The notes under the pieces: model-generated
What the model was told of the DNA's origin: nothing
The model's database searches: none
What the model saw: only the letters and a program-made list of their open reading frames with translations
Shown here: in pieces, positions 52,301 through 62,557 of the stretch
Position numbering within the stretch: the stretch's first letter is position 1
Layout of the letters: every line of letters begins with the position of its first letter
Assembly: GCA_905221605.1 (NCBI GenBank)
Contig: CAJNDS010002723.1
Location: 62,001 to 126,000 of the forward strand
DNA from: Symbiodinium natans
Lineage: Eukaryota > Sar > Dinophyceae > Suessiales > Symbiodiniaceae
DNA: 64,000 nucleotides
Direction: 5' to 3'
Position numbers and translations under genes: made by a program

Positions 52301-52914
52301 GGAGGACAAGACACCTGAGAATTCGAGCAGCCGGTGTCAGGTCTCTGGTGGACCGTGGTTATATGGTGATAGCGCATCTTCGCGGTGAGTATATGATCGC
52401 TGACCTGTTGACTAAGTTGATGAGTGGACAGGTGTACGCAAAGCAAAAGGCACTTTGGGGTCTCCGACTGTTGGTACAAGGGACTGACTTGAAAAAAGCC
52501 TCGCTTGCAATGGCAGTCATGATGGTGGCTGCATCTCTGCAAGGGATGGCAACTGGTGGCGAAGAAGTGTCAACTGCTGGATTCTTTTGCTCAGAAGAAG
52601 GGGTGTGCAAGGTTGCCAACACGTCTACGGTGATGGTTCTGGCTCAAGGTATTGAAATGGTTGTCAACAATTCAGACCTTGTTGCATATTTGGTGGCAGC
52701 AATTATACTCTGGGAACTGGCATGGTGCCTCTTTCGACGGCTGTATAAATGGCTGTGGGTCAAGAAAGCGGTGGTTATTCCTGCGAGTGCCACTTTGTAT
52801 ACAACAGTGGGTGGGAACTGTATGCACGCAAGCAGTGACTGTGATGTTCTGCGATATTCACAGCTCAGAGCTAAGACGCTTGTAAGCATTGCCTCAAGGA
52901 TGGCTGGGTGGTGA
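49366..52914 (+). CDS. pol: Pol part 3: 2OG-Fe(II)-oxygenase-like domain, reverse transcriptase, RNase H, hydrophobic tail
   Basis: Open from 49336; first usable codon GTG 49366, so it is a continuation (+1) and not a separate start. Residues from 49366. Residues 170-315: a double-stranded beta-helix pattern with HRD (His229, Asp231), GDYKDGQLWVED, His297 and Arg306 in LHGPMPWKGNRVSLTGY; HxD...H plus Arg is the iron and 2-oxoglutarate signature. Reverse transcriptase about 510-800: LDISKAFLTAP with Asp587 and YVDD at 697-700. RNase H about 880-1010: YADASF (Asp886), STAEAEL (Glu926), YTDSVS (Asp964) and a late AADLLTK-like ADLLTK. Then an extension of about 150 residues with hydrophobic segments (SLAMAVMMVAASLQGMA; LVAYLVAAIILWELAWCLF) followed by basic residues, like a membrane anchor. 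Stop at 52914. Confidence 0.88.
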   Translation: MVEEPEPSPPEHRLKMKKRALRFADEEGPPLPPPRDPPVRHRLMEKSPASSLRGHVGSLRLLRKRGESPPLEIFEDDMQGLGELEENADVEDNVPGDEYWPTCCSPHENAYLVCKSETAEDGTQLEKEEQKAKSMYERSMYDYVDCEELLEGIVYPKRVNRRGGINNWCTSTRALVLGHYTHGGVCGITKETHRRPWLCRYLASFVRHHNPEAKFSALQISCNAPVSLHRDSHNEKHCCNYVCGFGDYKDGQLWVEDEKVLEEGAEVVEQSYGKKVLPGKLVDIHWNFMSFFPRKLHGPMPWKGNRVSLTGYTPVFMERLSYKDRCYLLQCKFPLPEPQAEEGEKRKWLKMTLKETSLDDLAEEVDYAVFEAHQWALEEHLSIRRLIAEQECCILDEFHGSANESSEEKGSETREWLVKAKRAEEQLSKFLVKAAQVQQMVQENTALEAAEEVEFLQTKTIPTQEAMQELEKWRESLSDEVTSLVKELEVVGPTTQEKLDKLAEEPNAPVIEYVPSLVVFTRKQGTGRRRARLCACGNFISSTAATEYEGPRSLSRHSLYAPGLDSTTFRCQVRHAAYMVWIIAGLDISKAFLTAPMNRAQREGRLVVVQPPRAAVKLGLCTKEERWIVRKALYGLAESPAAWVEWRDQRLQGMSWVSQDGQAMSFQRSNADPSLFLIMAQEKLEGASKLVGTMGLYVDDFLMAGTMTVLREALEQIRKEWKTSEPEFCGPGCGDGFLKFLGVQIWYRNGSFFLNQEDFVRDLLNRRGYQIDETGKGSNLPMVKETPGEEEEVDIPSLRAAQGAVGEFLWVAIKTRPDLAFCTSQLSLWTSRRPRFVVKKAEEVFRYLAATPTLGLTFGAIATCEKERNEVLRYGRGVKVVESYADASFAAGENEKSHSGAVVVWGDCPVMWATQRQSTVALSTAEAELHASIEGATMIQSCTPIIAALVGTGEESLQKVLYTDSVSTCSIIQYPAGSWRTRHLRIRAAGVRSLVDRGYMVIAHLRGEYMIADLLTKLMSGQVYAKQKALWGLRLLVQGTDLKKASLAMAVMMVAASLQGMATGGEEVSTAGFFCSEEGVCKVANTSTVMVLAQGIEMVVNNSDLVAYLVAAIILWELAWCLFRRLYKWLWVKKAVVIPASATLYTTVGGNCMHASSDCDVLRYSQLRAKTLVSIASRMAGW

Positions 52915-54700
52915 ATGCTGAGTTCCTTGCCTGGAGCGCCGAAGTAGCTGGAAATAAAACGCTCCTTCAAGAAAAAACAACGCCTTTGCCATAGTGCCGG
53001 AAAAAAAGAGCAACTTTGTCGAAAAACAGCTCCTAAAGCCTGTGAGGCTGTATCCGCAGCCCTCAGAGGCCTTACGTGCTCATGCATCTGACTACTGACC
53101 ATCAAGAATGTCCCATACAAGCCGATGCCCGCAATAAACCTGTCCGAAGCCGAGGCATGCACACAGGCGTACGTACAGCATACAGCTTGTGCAATTCATG
53201 TGCACGTGTATGCTTGCTCATCTAAGTTATATGGTAATCTACACGTATCTTGAATACATAGCGATGATCACATGTCCTTATGTAGGCATACGTGCGTGTG
53301 TCGGTATGTAGACACACGCGCACACCCTGTACATTTGTTATTGCATGCGATTAGCTGCACAAGGCTTGGTTGTTCCGTGGCCTTCTTGATGGCTCGATCT
53401 TGAGAGTTCGTTAACATGCACCATATTGCAGCTTTAGCATACCGAGTTTAGTGCTGTGAGGAGTTGCCAACTCTCATGATTGTTGATCGAAAGCATTCCA
53501 AAGCGGTTGAGGCTGAGGGTTCTCGGAGGGGTACCCTATCTTCTTGCACTGTAAGCTTGACATGCTTGAGGTTTGGGCTAAAGGTCTTAGTCTAGGCTGT
53601 TTCGGCCCAAGTATGGGTTTTTTCACCGGTTTTGAGGTTTGCTGGTGTGACTCATCAGCATTTTGTTGTGTTTCGTTGGGTTTCTATACTTTTTGCGCAA
53701 AACCTCAGTGCCGTAAAAAAGCGTAAAGTGCCGTAAGATCGCGCAAAAACGCCGTAAAAAAGCGTAGGAGTGTCTCTGCGATTTTTTGAAATAGATCTTG
53801 CATCTTGCGCGTCGCGATGCTAAAGCATGGGCCCAGCGGCCCCTCTAGCCTCTTGCGAGGTACTATAGCGCTATAGCTACAGCCAGACTCAGCTTTTCAA
53901 TGGCTTCGCTAGAAAACGCCAACCGCTTATTGTCTTGGATGCGGAGTTAGCGGTTTTCCTGGTAGCGTTCAATATGCTTGCTCCGCAGACCAAGTGGAGA
54001 ATTGCGTGCCATCTTCAATAGACGGAAAAGACGGAAATGCAAGGAAGGTCTTCACGCCTGCTTGTTTGGAAAGATAGCAACAGTGGTGGCAGGGACTCCC
54101 TCCCCACGACGGAAACTGAATCCTCCGCCTCGTTTGAGTTTTAGCTGGGGCGACAGATGTCAATTAGAACATACCGAGCCGGCCAAACAGTGGACTATGA
54201 ACAAGTCAGGTCCTAGACCCTAACGGTGTCACGGTTGGACCACCTCAGACGGTGTGGGGCTCGTTCACAATATCGGCCCAGGGCTGCGTGTTGGCAAACA
54301 ACGACGTGGTCGAATGCAACTCGCACGACTAACTATCGCAGCTTCTGCGCTGGATTTCGAAATACATATCCCAAACAAGGGATTTCGGCTTGCACCCCGT
54401 ATACGGTTCATACATGTGGATTTGAAGGCCCGGTTCTACAGCACAAAAACAGCGACTTTCACGGGTAGCCACTTTTTTCCGGCAACTAGGTTCTCCAGGT
54501 GGTGAGGAACGAGCCGCTGGAACGTGAATTTTCCAAGTGCGAGGTGAAGAAATCCTCAATGGTAAAGGATTCAGCCAATGAGCTGAAGGTTCGTCCTGGA
54601 AGACGTTAAACCACAATGTGCATTTCAAGCAGCTGGCTGCTGCCTAAATGGCGGTTTTTGGCCAAAGATCTGCACCTCCAATGTGTCCTAGGAAATCCTA
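52915..54700 (+). other. Long untranslated region before the 3' LTR
   Basis: Nearly 1.8 kb inside the element without a convincing reading frame. At 53706-53768 short repeats of GCCGTAAAAAAGCGTA occur. A small palindrome lies at about 53864-53878 (TATAGCGCTATAG). Confidence 0.6.
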
Positions 54701-54712
54701 GGACAGGGGGAG
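54701..54712 (+). promoter_or_regulatory. Polypurine tract
   Basis: GACAGGGGGAG directly before the 3' LTR is the expected plus-strand primer of reverse transcription; it has one pyrimidine. Confidence 0.7.
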
Positions 54713-54941
54713 TGCGGAGCTGCAATTGGTATTGTAGAAAGGAGTTGGTATTGGAAGTTGAAGGGTCAATGAACCCGGTAATCTTTGGCTCAAGCCATGA
54801 CCAAAGCGGTCAAAGGTTTCGTAAAAAGTGTGCCCTTGGTTTGGGGTCTTGTTGTTCGGTTGTTGGTTGTTCCAGGGGGATTAAGGGTTTCTGTTGGGGT
54901 TGACTGTTTCGTTCCTTGTCCTCCTTCGGTTGCCCCCCGTA
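54713..54941 (+). repeat. 3' LTR, 229 bp
   Basis: Matches the 5' LTR except one T/C difference (TGTTTCGTTCC here). Followed directly by the TAGGG target duplication. Confidence 0.95.
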
Positions 54942-55411
54942 TAGGGTTTAGGGTTTAGGGTTTAGGGTTTAGGGTTTAGGGTTTAGGGTTTAGGGTTTAG
55001 GGTTTAGGGTTTAGGGTTTAGGGTTTAGGGTTTAGGGTTTAGGGTTTACGGTTTAGGGTTTAGGGGGTTTTAGGGTCTAGGGGGTTTTAGGGTTTAGGGT
55101 TTGGGGGGGTTTTGGGTTTGCGGTTTAGGGTTTAGGGTTTAGGGGGTTTTAGGGTTTAGGGTTTAGGGGGTTTTAGGGTTTAGGATTTAGGGTTTAGGGT
55201 TTAGGGGGTTTTAAGGTTTAGGGTTTAGGAGGTTTTAGGGTTTAGGGTTTAGGGTTTGGGGGGTTTTAGGGTTTAGGGTCTAGGGTTTAGGGTTAGGGGG
55301 TTTACGGTTTAGGGTTTAGGGTTTAGGGTTTAGGGGGTTTTAGGGTTTAGGGTTTAGGGGGTTTTAGGGTTTAGGGTTTAGGGTTTGGGGGGTTTTAGGG
55401 TTTAGGGTTTT
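54942..55411 (+). repeat. Telomere-like TTTAGGG tract, right of the retrotransposon
   Basis: About 470 bp. The first 110 bp are nearly perfect TTTAGGG; then variants with TTTTAGGG and GGGGGTTTT increase. Unique sequence resumes after it, so this is interstitial and not the chromosome end. Confidence 0.92.
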
Positions 55412-56640
55412 GAGGCTTCAGGGTACAAGAACACTCGGCCCTGCGCAGGTCCCCAACGTTGCGCGTGCACCTTGGACACAGATGGCGCGTGCACCTTGGA
55501 AGCGCGCGCGCGTGCACCTTGGAAATGGCGCCCCAACAAGTGACGCTTGATTTCCGTGGCCTTTCGCATGTCTCGTGATCATGGACTTGCATAGTGCCAC
55601 CGATCCTGGCACGAGCCAGCCCGCGCCGCGGATTGAACCCAACAACAGAATTGCAGAACAGAACCCAACAACCGCATCGGTTCACGCACATGGCTCAGGA
55701 AATCTTCGGGCATCGACGTCGAGAGACGATTCATGTTCCAAGGAACACGCAGACCGAAATGTGCACACTGAGCAGCGTAATCTGTTAACAGTTTGCATCG
55801 CTTGCCGCCCATAGGCACTCGTGAGCACACTGCCTGCTTCAAACACCGGGTTCGGACGGCGAACAGTATGCTGTGAGAAACTATTTTGCGCAGAACCTCT
55901 TCAATCGAGGCAACGGGAAGAAGAACCTGCCAACTCCTGCATTGCGGAAGACATCATGTTCTCACACTGGAATGTACCTGCCGCCTTTGCCACGTTCAGC
56001 CGTCAGCATTCTGAACTTCTGCGCAGCTCGCGAACACCGGCTGCCAATGAACAACTGCGCACTGAGGCTGAACAATGTCTGAACGGAATCTACACACCTG
56101 CAAGAAGTGCCGGAATGACTGTCAACGTTCGTCTCTTGTCAGTGAGCACACACAGTGCATTGGGCTGTACCGCACAGAGTACTACTTGCCGACTTGGTTA
56201 GCGCCACTAATCCTCTCCCCCGAATACTAAACCCCACCCTAATTTAAACGGTGTTTTCCCGGACCCTCCCGACACCCAGCCCAATACTAAGCCTGTTGAG
56301 AAGGGCCTCCGCCCTTGAGTTGAGCCATTAGGGTTTTCAATTAGGGTTTAGGGCTGAAGGCTCAGAGGGTTTAATTTGTGCTTAGGGCTTAAGGCTAAAC
56401 CCTAACTGAACCCTTAACCCCAAACCCTATAGGTTGCAGTCACGAGGACATCTCTCTCTCTCTCTCTCTCGTTTCGGCTTTGAGTTTCGGCTTGGGATTT
56501 CAGGTCTTAGCATGTAGGTCCCCCCCCCGCCCCCCTATTTTAAACATTTTCCGGCCGAGGTGAATTTGGCAATTGCCGGGGGGGGGGGTGTGGGGGGGGG
56601 TGTGGGGGGGGGGGGTTTAGCATTAGGGAGAAGGGATTAG
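55412..56640. other. No supportable gene; minor repeats
   Basis: A plus frame 55821-56201 looks weakly coding (HSELLRSSRTPAANEQL) but lacks a domain. GCGCGTGCACCTTGGA occurs three times near 55470-55530. TTTAGGG-like words (56330-56430), a CT run (56451-56470), poly-C and poly-G tracts (56519-56620) follow. Confidence 0.4.
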
Positions 56641-56775
56641 TTGCTTAGACCTCTGCTTGTGCCACGCCCGAGGCTTTGCTTGTGCCACGCCCGAAGCTTT
56701 GGAGGCTTGTGAAGGTTTCAAAGACCTTTCACACACCCACAGGTTGCTAGCAGCGCTCTTCGTCCCTGGGCGATC

Positions 56776-57201
56776 TCAAGATAGTGAAGCTGCAGCATCG
56801 CCACAATTGAGCATGAAACAGACCGGCACAGCTGATTCAGCTGTCTGCATCATACGTCTTGAATTCTTTTTGCAGCCGCCCAAAGCGCCCAAAGGAGGTC
56901 CTATTTGGAGATGATGGACTGATGGACTGCCTTCTGGTCGGCGATGATCTGATGCAGTATCCCAGCTCTGCTGAGGTGAGATGGAGCGACCTCCACCACC
57001 ATATAAGCTACTGCTAGCAACTGCCGCTTGCTTCTCGGTGCGCCGGATCCATGCGGCCAACGTCTGACAGTCCATATGAGTTCGTACAACTTCGTACACC
57101 AAAAAGGAGCCACCGTGACTTCTTACCCAGGAGCTGGCTGAATTCGTCATCAGCCCGTGCCAAGGCGCCAAGTGCCAGCTCTGACCCTTCACTGAATACA
57201 T
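56776..57201 (-). CDS. Candidate exon, unknown
   Basis: A minus frame includes LVYEVVRTHMDCQTLAAW and RRTEKQAAVASSSLYG (about 57105-57000), which looks coding. It lies just downstream of a stronger exon at 57257-57399 on the same strand, so the two may belong together. No domain. Confidence 0.3.
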   Translation of the reverse strand: MYSVKGQSWHLAPWHGLMTNSASSWVRSHGGSFLVYEVVRTHMDCQTLAAWIRRTEKQAAVASSSLYGGGGRSISPQQSWDTASDHRRPEGSPSVHHLQIGPPLGALGGCKKNSRRMMQTAESAVPVCFMLNCGDAAASLS

Positions 57202-57256
57202 AGGGCCATAGGGGTGTTTGTTGGTGTAGTCAAGGGGTGTGCCAGGAGTCCGGGAC

Positions 57257-57399
57257 CTTCAAGGCATCGAACATTCTCATATCTCGGCGCAGGCAATCAT
57301 GGAGGCCCTGCAGCCCCAGGACCACGTAAAGGCAATGCGCATCCAACAACGTGACGTACCGTACCAAGTCTTGCAACTTCTCCCACAGCTCATGGAACA
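57257..57399 (-). CDS. Candidate exon, helical
   Basis: After an acceptor-like GGACAG, the minus strand encodes VFHELWEKLQDLVRYVTLLD and then LGLQGLHDCLRRDMRMFDAL, ending at a GT donor (TTGAAG before GTCCCGG). The amphipathic pattern is strongly protein-like. Could be the start of the coiled-coil gene at 59-61 kb or a separate gene. Confidence 0.45.
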
Positions 57400-57659
57400 C
57401 TGTCCTTCAAGTTGACCGAAAAGAAAGCTTGGCAAAAAGCCGAGCTGCATGCGGGCAGGATGTAAAAGAAGCGGCAATTGCGGTCAGTGTCATGGTATCA
57501 CCTGACACCCACACAGTATAAACCAGTGATACAAGAGGGCATGCTTCAAAGCGATGGGGAGAAAAAAGACCCTACTCTCTCTCACTGTCAATCGTCTTCT
57601 TCTGCTTCTTCGTCTTCGTCTTCATCTCCTTCGTCCTTCTTCTTCTCCTTCTTCCTCTG

Positions 57660-57664
57660 CTGGG

Positions 57665-57709
<45 letters not shown>

Positions 57710-57870
57710 TATAGAACCGCAGCAGAAGTTAGAGAAGCACCGAGCGCCGAAGCCATGAAGGTGAAAAAAGAAACGTGCCCCCCTCCCTAAGACTTCTACA
57801 CCTCTCTTTCATGCAACGAAAGGCTGATAGTAAGAGAGAGAGAGAGAGAGAGACAGAGAGCGAGAGAGTC
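57660..57870. repeat. (CT)n and (GA)n microsatellites in inverted order
   Basis: A CT run at 57662-57712 and a GA run at 57832-57868 could pair with each other. Confidence 0.85.
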
Positions 57871-57879
57871 TGAGAATGC

Positions 57880-58920
57880 TTTTACACAAGGAACTGCTTC
57901 GGTAAACCCCGCCTCCTCAAGTGAGTTCTGGACGTTCCACGAGCCGGACTGGCCTCGCCCATTTCCAGCCGCTGCATGCCACGAGCCTCAGTGCGCCGAC
58001 CAGGTTTTGGGGTCTCGGAAGGGCTTTGGGCATACCTTCTCGAATTCTGGGCCTTTAGTGTGGTCAGGCCTGGTTTGCTGGTGTAACGTCATAAGTTGGA
58101 AGAATACGGGAGCATAGCGATGAAGCCACGGTAGCACAAGCGTGGTATTCAGAACAGACAAGAACAAGACGGATACTCAAGCTTGGCTTGGTAGGGACTA
58201 TAACCACTCCAAACTCCAAGAACAGTCCAAATGCGACGAGCAGGAGCCACGGGAGCCAGGAGCCCAAAAGTGACGACGGCTTCGACACAGCAAGTACGCT
58301 AAGTTTCGCAAACCTGAAGGTTGCATCCTGACTCCCAGGCACAAGCCTCTTGAGCTAACTAAGCCACTTAACCGTGCGAAGGAACGGCAGCTGCCTCTGC
58401 TCGCTCCAACGGCGTGCGCTCCGGAGGCGGAAGGGGTCTGGCCACAATGGTCACAATGGTCACAATGGTCACAATGGTTACCATGGTCAGTGCTGCAACT
58501 GATTTGGCAATTTGGGGATCCTCACAGAACGAGCAAGGTTTAGGGGTTTTAGGTTGACTTTGAAACAGTGAGTCTTAGGGGAGGGAAGGAGAGATGAGGG
58601 TCTGGAGGGGACGGGAAAAGGGTTGTCAGTACGACTTGCTGCTCTCCTATAGAGTAGTGGTCACACTCTACCGTGTACGCTATGCTACTGTGACTATGAA
58701 ATATGCCAGCGTACGCCCTAAACAATGAGTTTCGCGAGCCCAGACAAGTCGAAAAGTGAAGAACCGTTTAACGTGAGAAAGCGCTAACAGGCTTCGAGGA
58801 CAAATGGTCCTTAGAGGGTGCGGCGCAGTCGCGGGCGCACCGCATGCTGGCCGATCTAGCAGTGCTGATGCTCTCTGCTTGGGAAACTTCACCCGTATAC
58901 CCCTAGAACGATACTGATTA
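57880..58920. other. No supportable gene; one 9-bp minisatellite
   Basis: CACAATGGT is repeated about five times at 58443-58488. The rest shows no recognisable coding or RNA feature. Confidence 0.45.
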
Positions 58921-58985
58921 GGGATGAAGTAGTTGAAATCGTCAATCCGGTAGAGGCGAGGAAATGCGCAAACGCGATGATCAGC

Positions 58986-61204
58986 CTTGCTGCATCGCGC
59001 TCGTACCGCTTGGCAGCTGCAAGCTCCGCCTGGGCCCAGAGTCTCCTTAAGTTACTTCAAAGCTTTGCAAAGCTCGTTCAAGGCCGAATTTGCTTAGCTC
59101 GAGGATTAAAGGTATGGATCTCTACAAGAGCATATTCATGAAAGATAACGTAAGCATTTACAAAACTCGAGCACGTAGGTTCCCGGGACCTGCCGTCCAA
59201 GGCGCAGTACGAGGGGTCCACTGCAGGGAGTTGCGGTCCACTGCTGTGTACTGCTGTGCTGCGTGTTTTGCAGTTTTCTGGCTCTACAGAATTCCCGGCC
59301 AATTGTCGGCCACCAACCGAAACCAGTGGCACTTCGCCAGGGCTGGTCCTCCTGTCCACTCCGTTTTGTCTGCCAATGTCCATACCAGCTCGAGACCTTC
59401 CTCAAGCGCCCGTTTTGCTGTGCCCGCTCAGGCATTGAAATCTCTTCCTCGACATTGCCCCCTTCTACCCGCCACCCCCCCCCCCCCCCCCCCCCCAACG
59501 CCCATCGCCCTCCTCATTCTTTCCCTGTCTCGCTCTCTCTTTCTCTCTCCCACTCTCCGCTGTCACCTTCTTTCTCCTTGTGCCTGGTAGGCCGCCATAT
59601 CGCTGAGTCTTGGCCGTGCCTCCACTCCACTACCGCCACTACCCAGTGATCTCTCGCGGATAGCGAAGAACGGCGACTGATCGGGGGGTTGTCGTCCCGA
59701 AGTGAAAAATCATCTTCATTTGCCTGTGACTGACAAGCCCATGAAAACAGTAACGAAACAAGCATGCAAACCTGGAAGGCTCCGAGACAAAGGAAGATAG
59801 AGAAATCGTGGCATGTCTTCAGCGAACCTTTACTTGAAGCGTAACTCCCTCAACTTGCAGTCAATTCTAGCGCTGCCAGCGCTGCCTTGTACTCCACACG
59901 AAGCAATCGTGACTCCGCGTTCGACTGCGACGACTGCACGTCCTGCGTATGCTCAGAATGCTCTCGTGCAGCCCTTGAGTAGTATACCGATGCTCTTTAC
60001 GGAGGAAAGGGGGGAAAGGTGGAAATGCGTCCTTCTCTTGGAGCTGCCTGCGCTGCATCCCTCGAAGAGCATGCTCCGACTTGGACAGTTCCCGCTGCAG
60101 CCGGACGACCTCCAGTCCAGCAACCATGAGGCCGTGAGTAGTCAACATTTGCCGACCGACAGAACTGCGCGCAGCTGCAGACACGCATTCACCCTCGCAA
60201 ACATCCGAACCTGAATGTCAAGCAAACTGATAGATTTGTAGTTTTCCAGACGCGGGTTGCGAGTTGCTCAACATTCCGGTTCTTGTATGGACGTTATCTC
60301 CCCAGAAAAGCACACCGCTGGCGTGAGCAACATTGATGCTGAGAAACGACCCAACTGCTGCCAAATGCAGCAAGCCCTGCCTGGCCAACTTCGGGACTGG
60401 CAAGGGCAGTCCTTGAAGTGGTACCAGCAAACAACATATCATCTCAGACACTCATGGTGCTGAAATCAGTTTTTGTCTCTATCCCTTCCTCTTGCAAGGT
60501 TAGAGTCTGCCGTTGCATACTTCCTAGACTGGAACAGGGATAGCACGCCACTCAAATTTCAAAATCTGGTGAGCGCAGCCCTCCACCGGGTCAGACTTCA
60601 TTCCCAAACCCACAACCCCGTATCCCCATAACAGCCTACAGTAAGGTTTCGGGCTATGCAATAAAATACATCACTCCACCCTAACGTGCATCTGAGAAGC
60701 TTGATCTGCAGTTCGGTAGCCACGCGCTTTCGCAGGAGTTGCTCTGTTTGGAACTCTGTATGCAGTTGCTCCTTTTCCTGCGCAGCCTGCAGCGCGAGCA
60801 TGGCAAGCAACTGTCATGGCTGGTTGTCTGGAGGCACTGTGTGAATGCAGTGAGACAATATCTTTCCTCCGACATATCGCATCGCTGAATGGCAGCCAAC
60901 CTCGTTCAGTCGTGCTTGCAGCTCCCACATAGTTTGCGCAGCTGCTCCGGCAACCTATTACCATGAGACTGCAACTGTGAGAAGCGTTAAGCTGGGCTGC
61001 CATGTGCAGTGAAAGCACGTCAGTGTCGTTACCGGCACAACGAAGTCTTAGACGGCAAGGCGGGCGGGCCATGAGCGTGCATCTGACATGCTTGATATGG
61101 TACAGTCCTAGTTGCTACCGCTGGTTACCTCTTGTGGCCTCCTGCTCCTTGACCAAAGCAGCCTTGGCTTCGGCAGCTTGCCTCTGGGCCTCACAGGCTC
61201 ACCG
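58986..61204 (-). CDS. Candidate coiled-coil protein gene, several exons
   Basis: Minus-strand exons: about 61204-61130 (EAQRQAAEAKAALVKEQEAT, GT donor), about 60950-60890 (AAAQTMWELQARLNEVG), about 60800-60686 (LQAAQEKEQLHTEFQTEQLL, GT donor), 60164-60032 (LEVVRLQRELSKSEHALRGM, GA donor), 59924-59855 (SNAESRLLRVEYKAALAALE, GT donor) and 59029-58986 (AELAAAKRYERDAA, GC donor). All show heptad-like A/L/E/K/Q patterns, so the product is probably a long coiled-coil protein. No motor or enzymatic domain is seen. Exon linkage and frames across introns are inferred. Confidence 0.5.
59468..59496. repeat. Poly-C tract
   Basis: About 27 C with few interruptions, followed by C/T-rich DNA to 59570. Confidence 0.9.
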
Positions 61205-61479
61205 CACTGTGGCCAAATGAGGCTGTGTTATCCATTTTTCCTGCTTCCCAAGTCTCTGCTCTTGTACATATTGTAAACTATGTACAAACACTACATGGTG
61301 ATCATACTATATACTATACGGTACTTTACTCGACCATACTATACTTTACTTTACGATGAAATATACAACACTTTTGCATTCTAGATTGCAGTACGCTGAC
61401 ACGCGGCAATTTCTATTCGATGATGTTCCAACTCTGCGAGGTCCTGAATGGAAACAAACAACAACAAGGTTGAGCAGCC

Positions 61480-61690
61480 CCCCTTCCCACTGGGACCCCC
61501 CCCCCCCCCAGACGCCCCTGGCACCCTTTACTGGGGCCCTTTACCTGCAACCCCCACCTGCGGACCCACTCACCCCTCCTGGGACTCGTGACGTACAGGG
61601 CTTTCCGAGTATCCTTCGTCTGCGACGCGCACGCTAAACCACGCGTTGGGCCAGCCCGGCTGCCGAGGCTGCCCGTGCAAGCCTTTACAA
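61480..61690. mobile_element. Short C-rich element, 3' part (copy 3)
   Basis: Poly-C sequence ending in CCCGGCTGCCGAGGCTGCCC and GCAAGCCTTTACAATTG, matching the end of the 403-bp element at 21518. The start is not recognised. Confidence 0.5.
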
Positions 61691-61699
61691 TTGCATATG

Positions 61700-62250
61700 T
61701 GTGTGTGTGTGATGGACGAATGTTTGCTGCTTGCGGTGTGAGTGTTAGAGCACTGCGCAAGAAACTCACAGATGTGACAAGTGTTACTTGCAAGAGGGAA
61801 CCGGTAAGGCTGGGGTGAGTCTACGTTGATGGTTCAGGGTCCTGCGCGCTTGAGCAGATTTGGGCGGAGCTTGCCATGGAATCTGCTTTGCTTGGGGCGC
61901 AAGGTCGGGATGTTTATCCCTAGGCCTTGTAGGGGCTCGGCGTTGCCCCTAAAAATTGCGGGTGGGAGGTGCGAACATTGAAGTATCATGCCATGAAGGC
62001 CTGGGACTCAAGAAGAAACAGGTGTAAACGAGAATGAGCATGAGCTCACGAGCTTCCGAGGAGCCAGCTTTCGAGTGCTGTACTGAAATTCCACAAACCC
62101 GTTGAAATCCGCACCCCCCCAGCTCCTCTGCCACCCCCTCCCCGCCCTCGCGCCCTCCCCCTCCCCACCCTACCCCAGCTTTCTTTCCCACCCCCTATAC
62201 CCGCCTGCCCCCGATACACCCCCTCCACCATGAACCGCCCTGCCTCCCAA
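61700..62250. other. No supportable gene; C-rich tract
   Basis: 62105-62250 is C-rich low-complexity DNA. Nothing else recognised. Confidence 0.45.
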
Positions 62251-62255
62251 CCCCT

Positions 62256-62284
62256 TTGGGGTTTAGGGTTTAGGGTTTAGTTTA
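62256..62284 (+). repeat. Short telomere-like tract
   Basis: About four TTTAGGG units (one shortened). Confidence 0.75.
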
Positions 62285-62557
62285 GGGCTAGCCCACACCT
62301 CTGCCGGACTAATGAACTAAGCCCACGGTTCCTTGCATGAGGCTCCGGGGAAAGCCCCGGAAGGGCTCCGAGTGGGGTCCCAAACGCGAATGCGTGGAAG
62401 TGCCGAAAACATCGTAAATACCATGCTTTTCTGCGCTTTTGGAGGGCCGCCAAACGCCGTCCTCGACCCTGCTTTCTGACGTTGGGCCAACATGCGAAGA
62501 AAAACCTTATACCTCAAGTTTGGGGGGGTACCCCCAGGGGCTCTGTAGGGACTGCGG

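Larger units (their letters stand above)
43466..54941 (+). mobile_element. Full-length Copia-group LTR retrotransposon with DNMT-like and 2OG-oxygenase-like domains
   Basis: Direct 229-bp LTRs (43466-43694 and 54713-54941) differ at one base. A 5-bp duplication (TAGGG) flanks the element in a TTTAGGG array. The primer site follows the 5' LTR and a purine tract precedes the 3' LTR. Domain order is Gag with CCCH and CCHC fingers, protease-like x2, C5-methyltransferase-like, integrase, 2OG-Fe(II)-oxygenase-like, reverse transcriptase and RNase H; integrase before reverse transcriptase defines the Copia (Ty1/Pseudoviridae) group. Four frame changes (about 46030, 48495, 49245, 49362) break gag-pol. 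At 11.5 kb it is about twice the size of typical plant Copia elements. DNMT capture by dinoflagellate retrotransposons has been reported (de Mendoza et al. 2018); I recall that from the literature and did not check it. Confidence 0.93.

Noticed and set aside
54942-55411. Chromosome end (true telomere)
   Set aside because: Unique sequence continues for 8.6 kb beyond it and the units degenerate, so it is interstitial.
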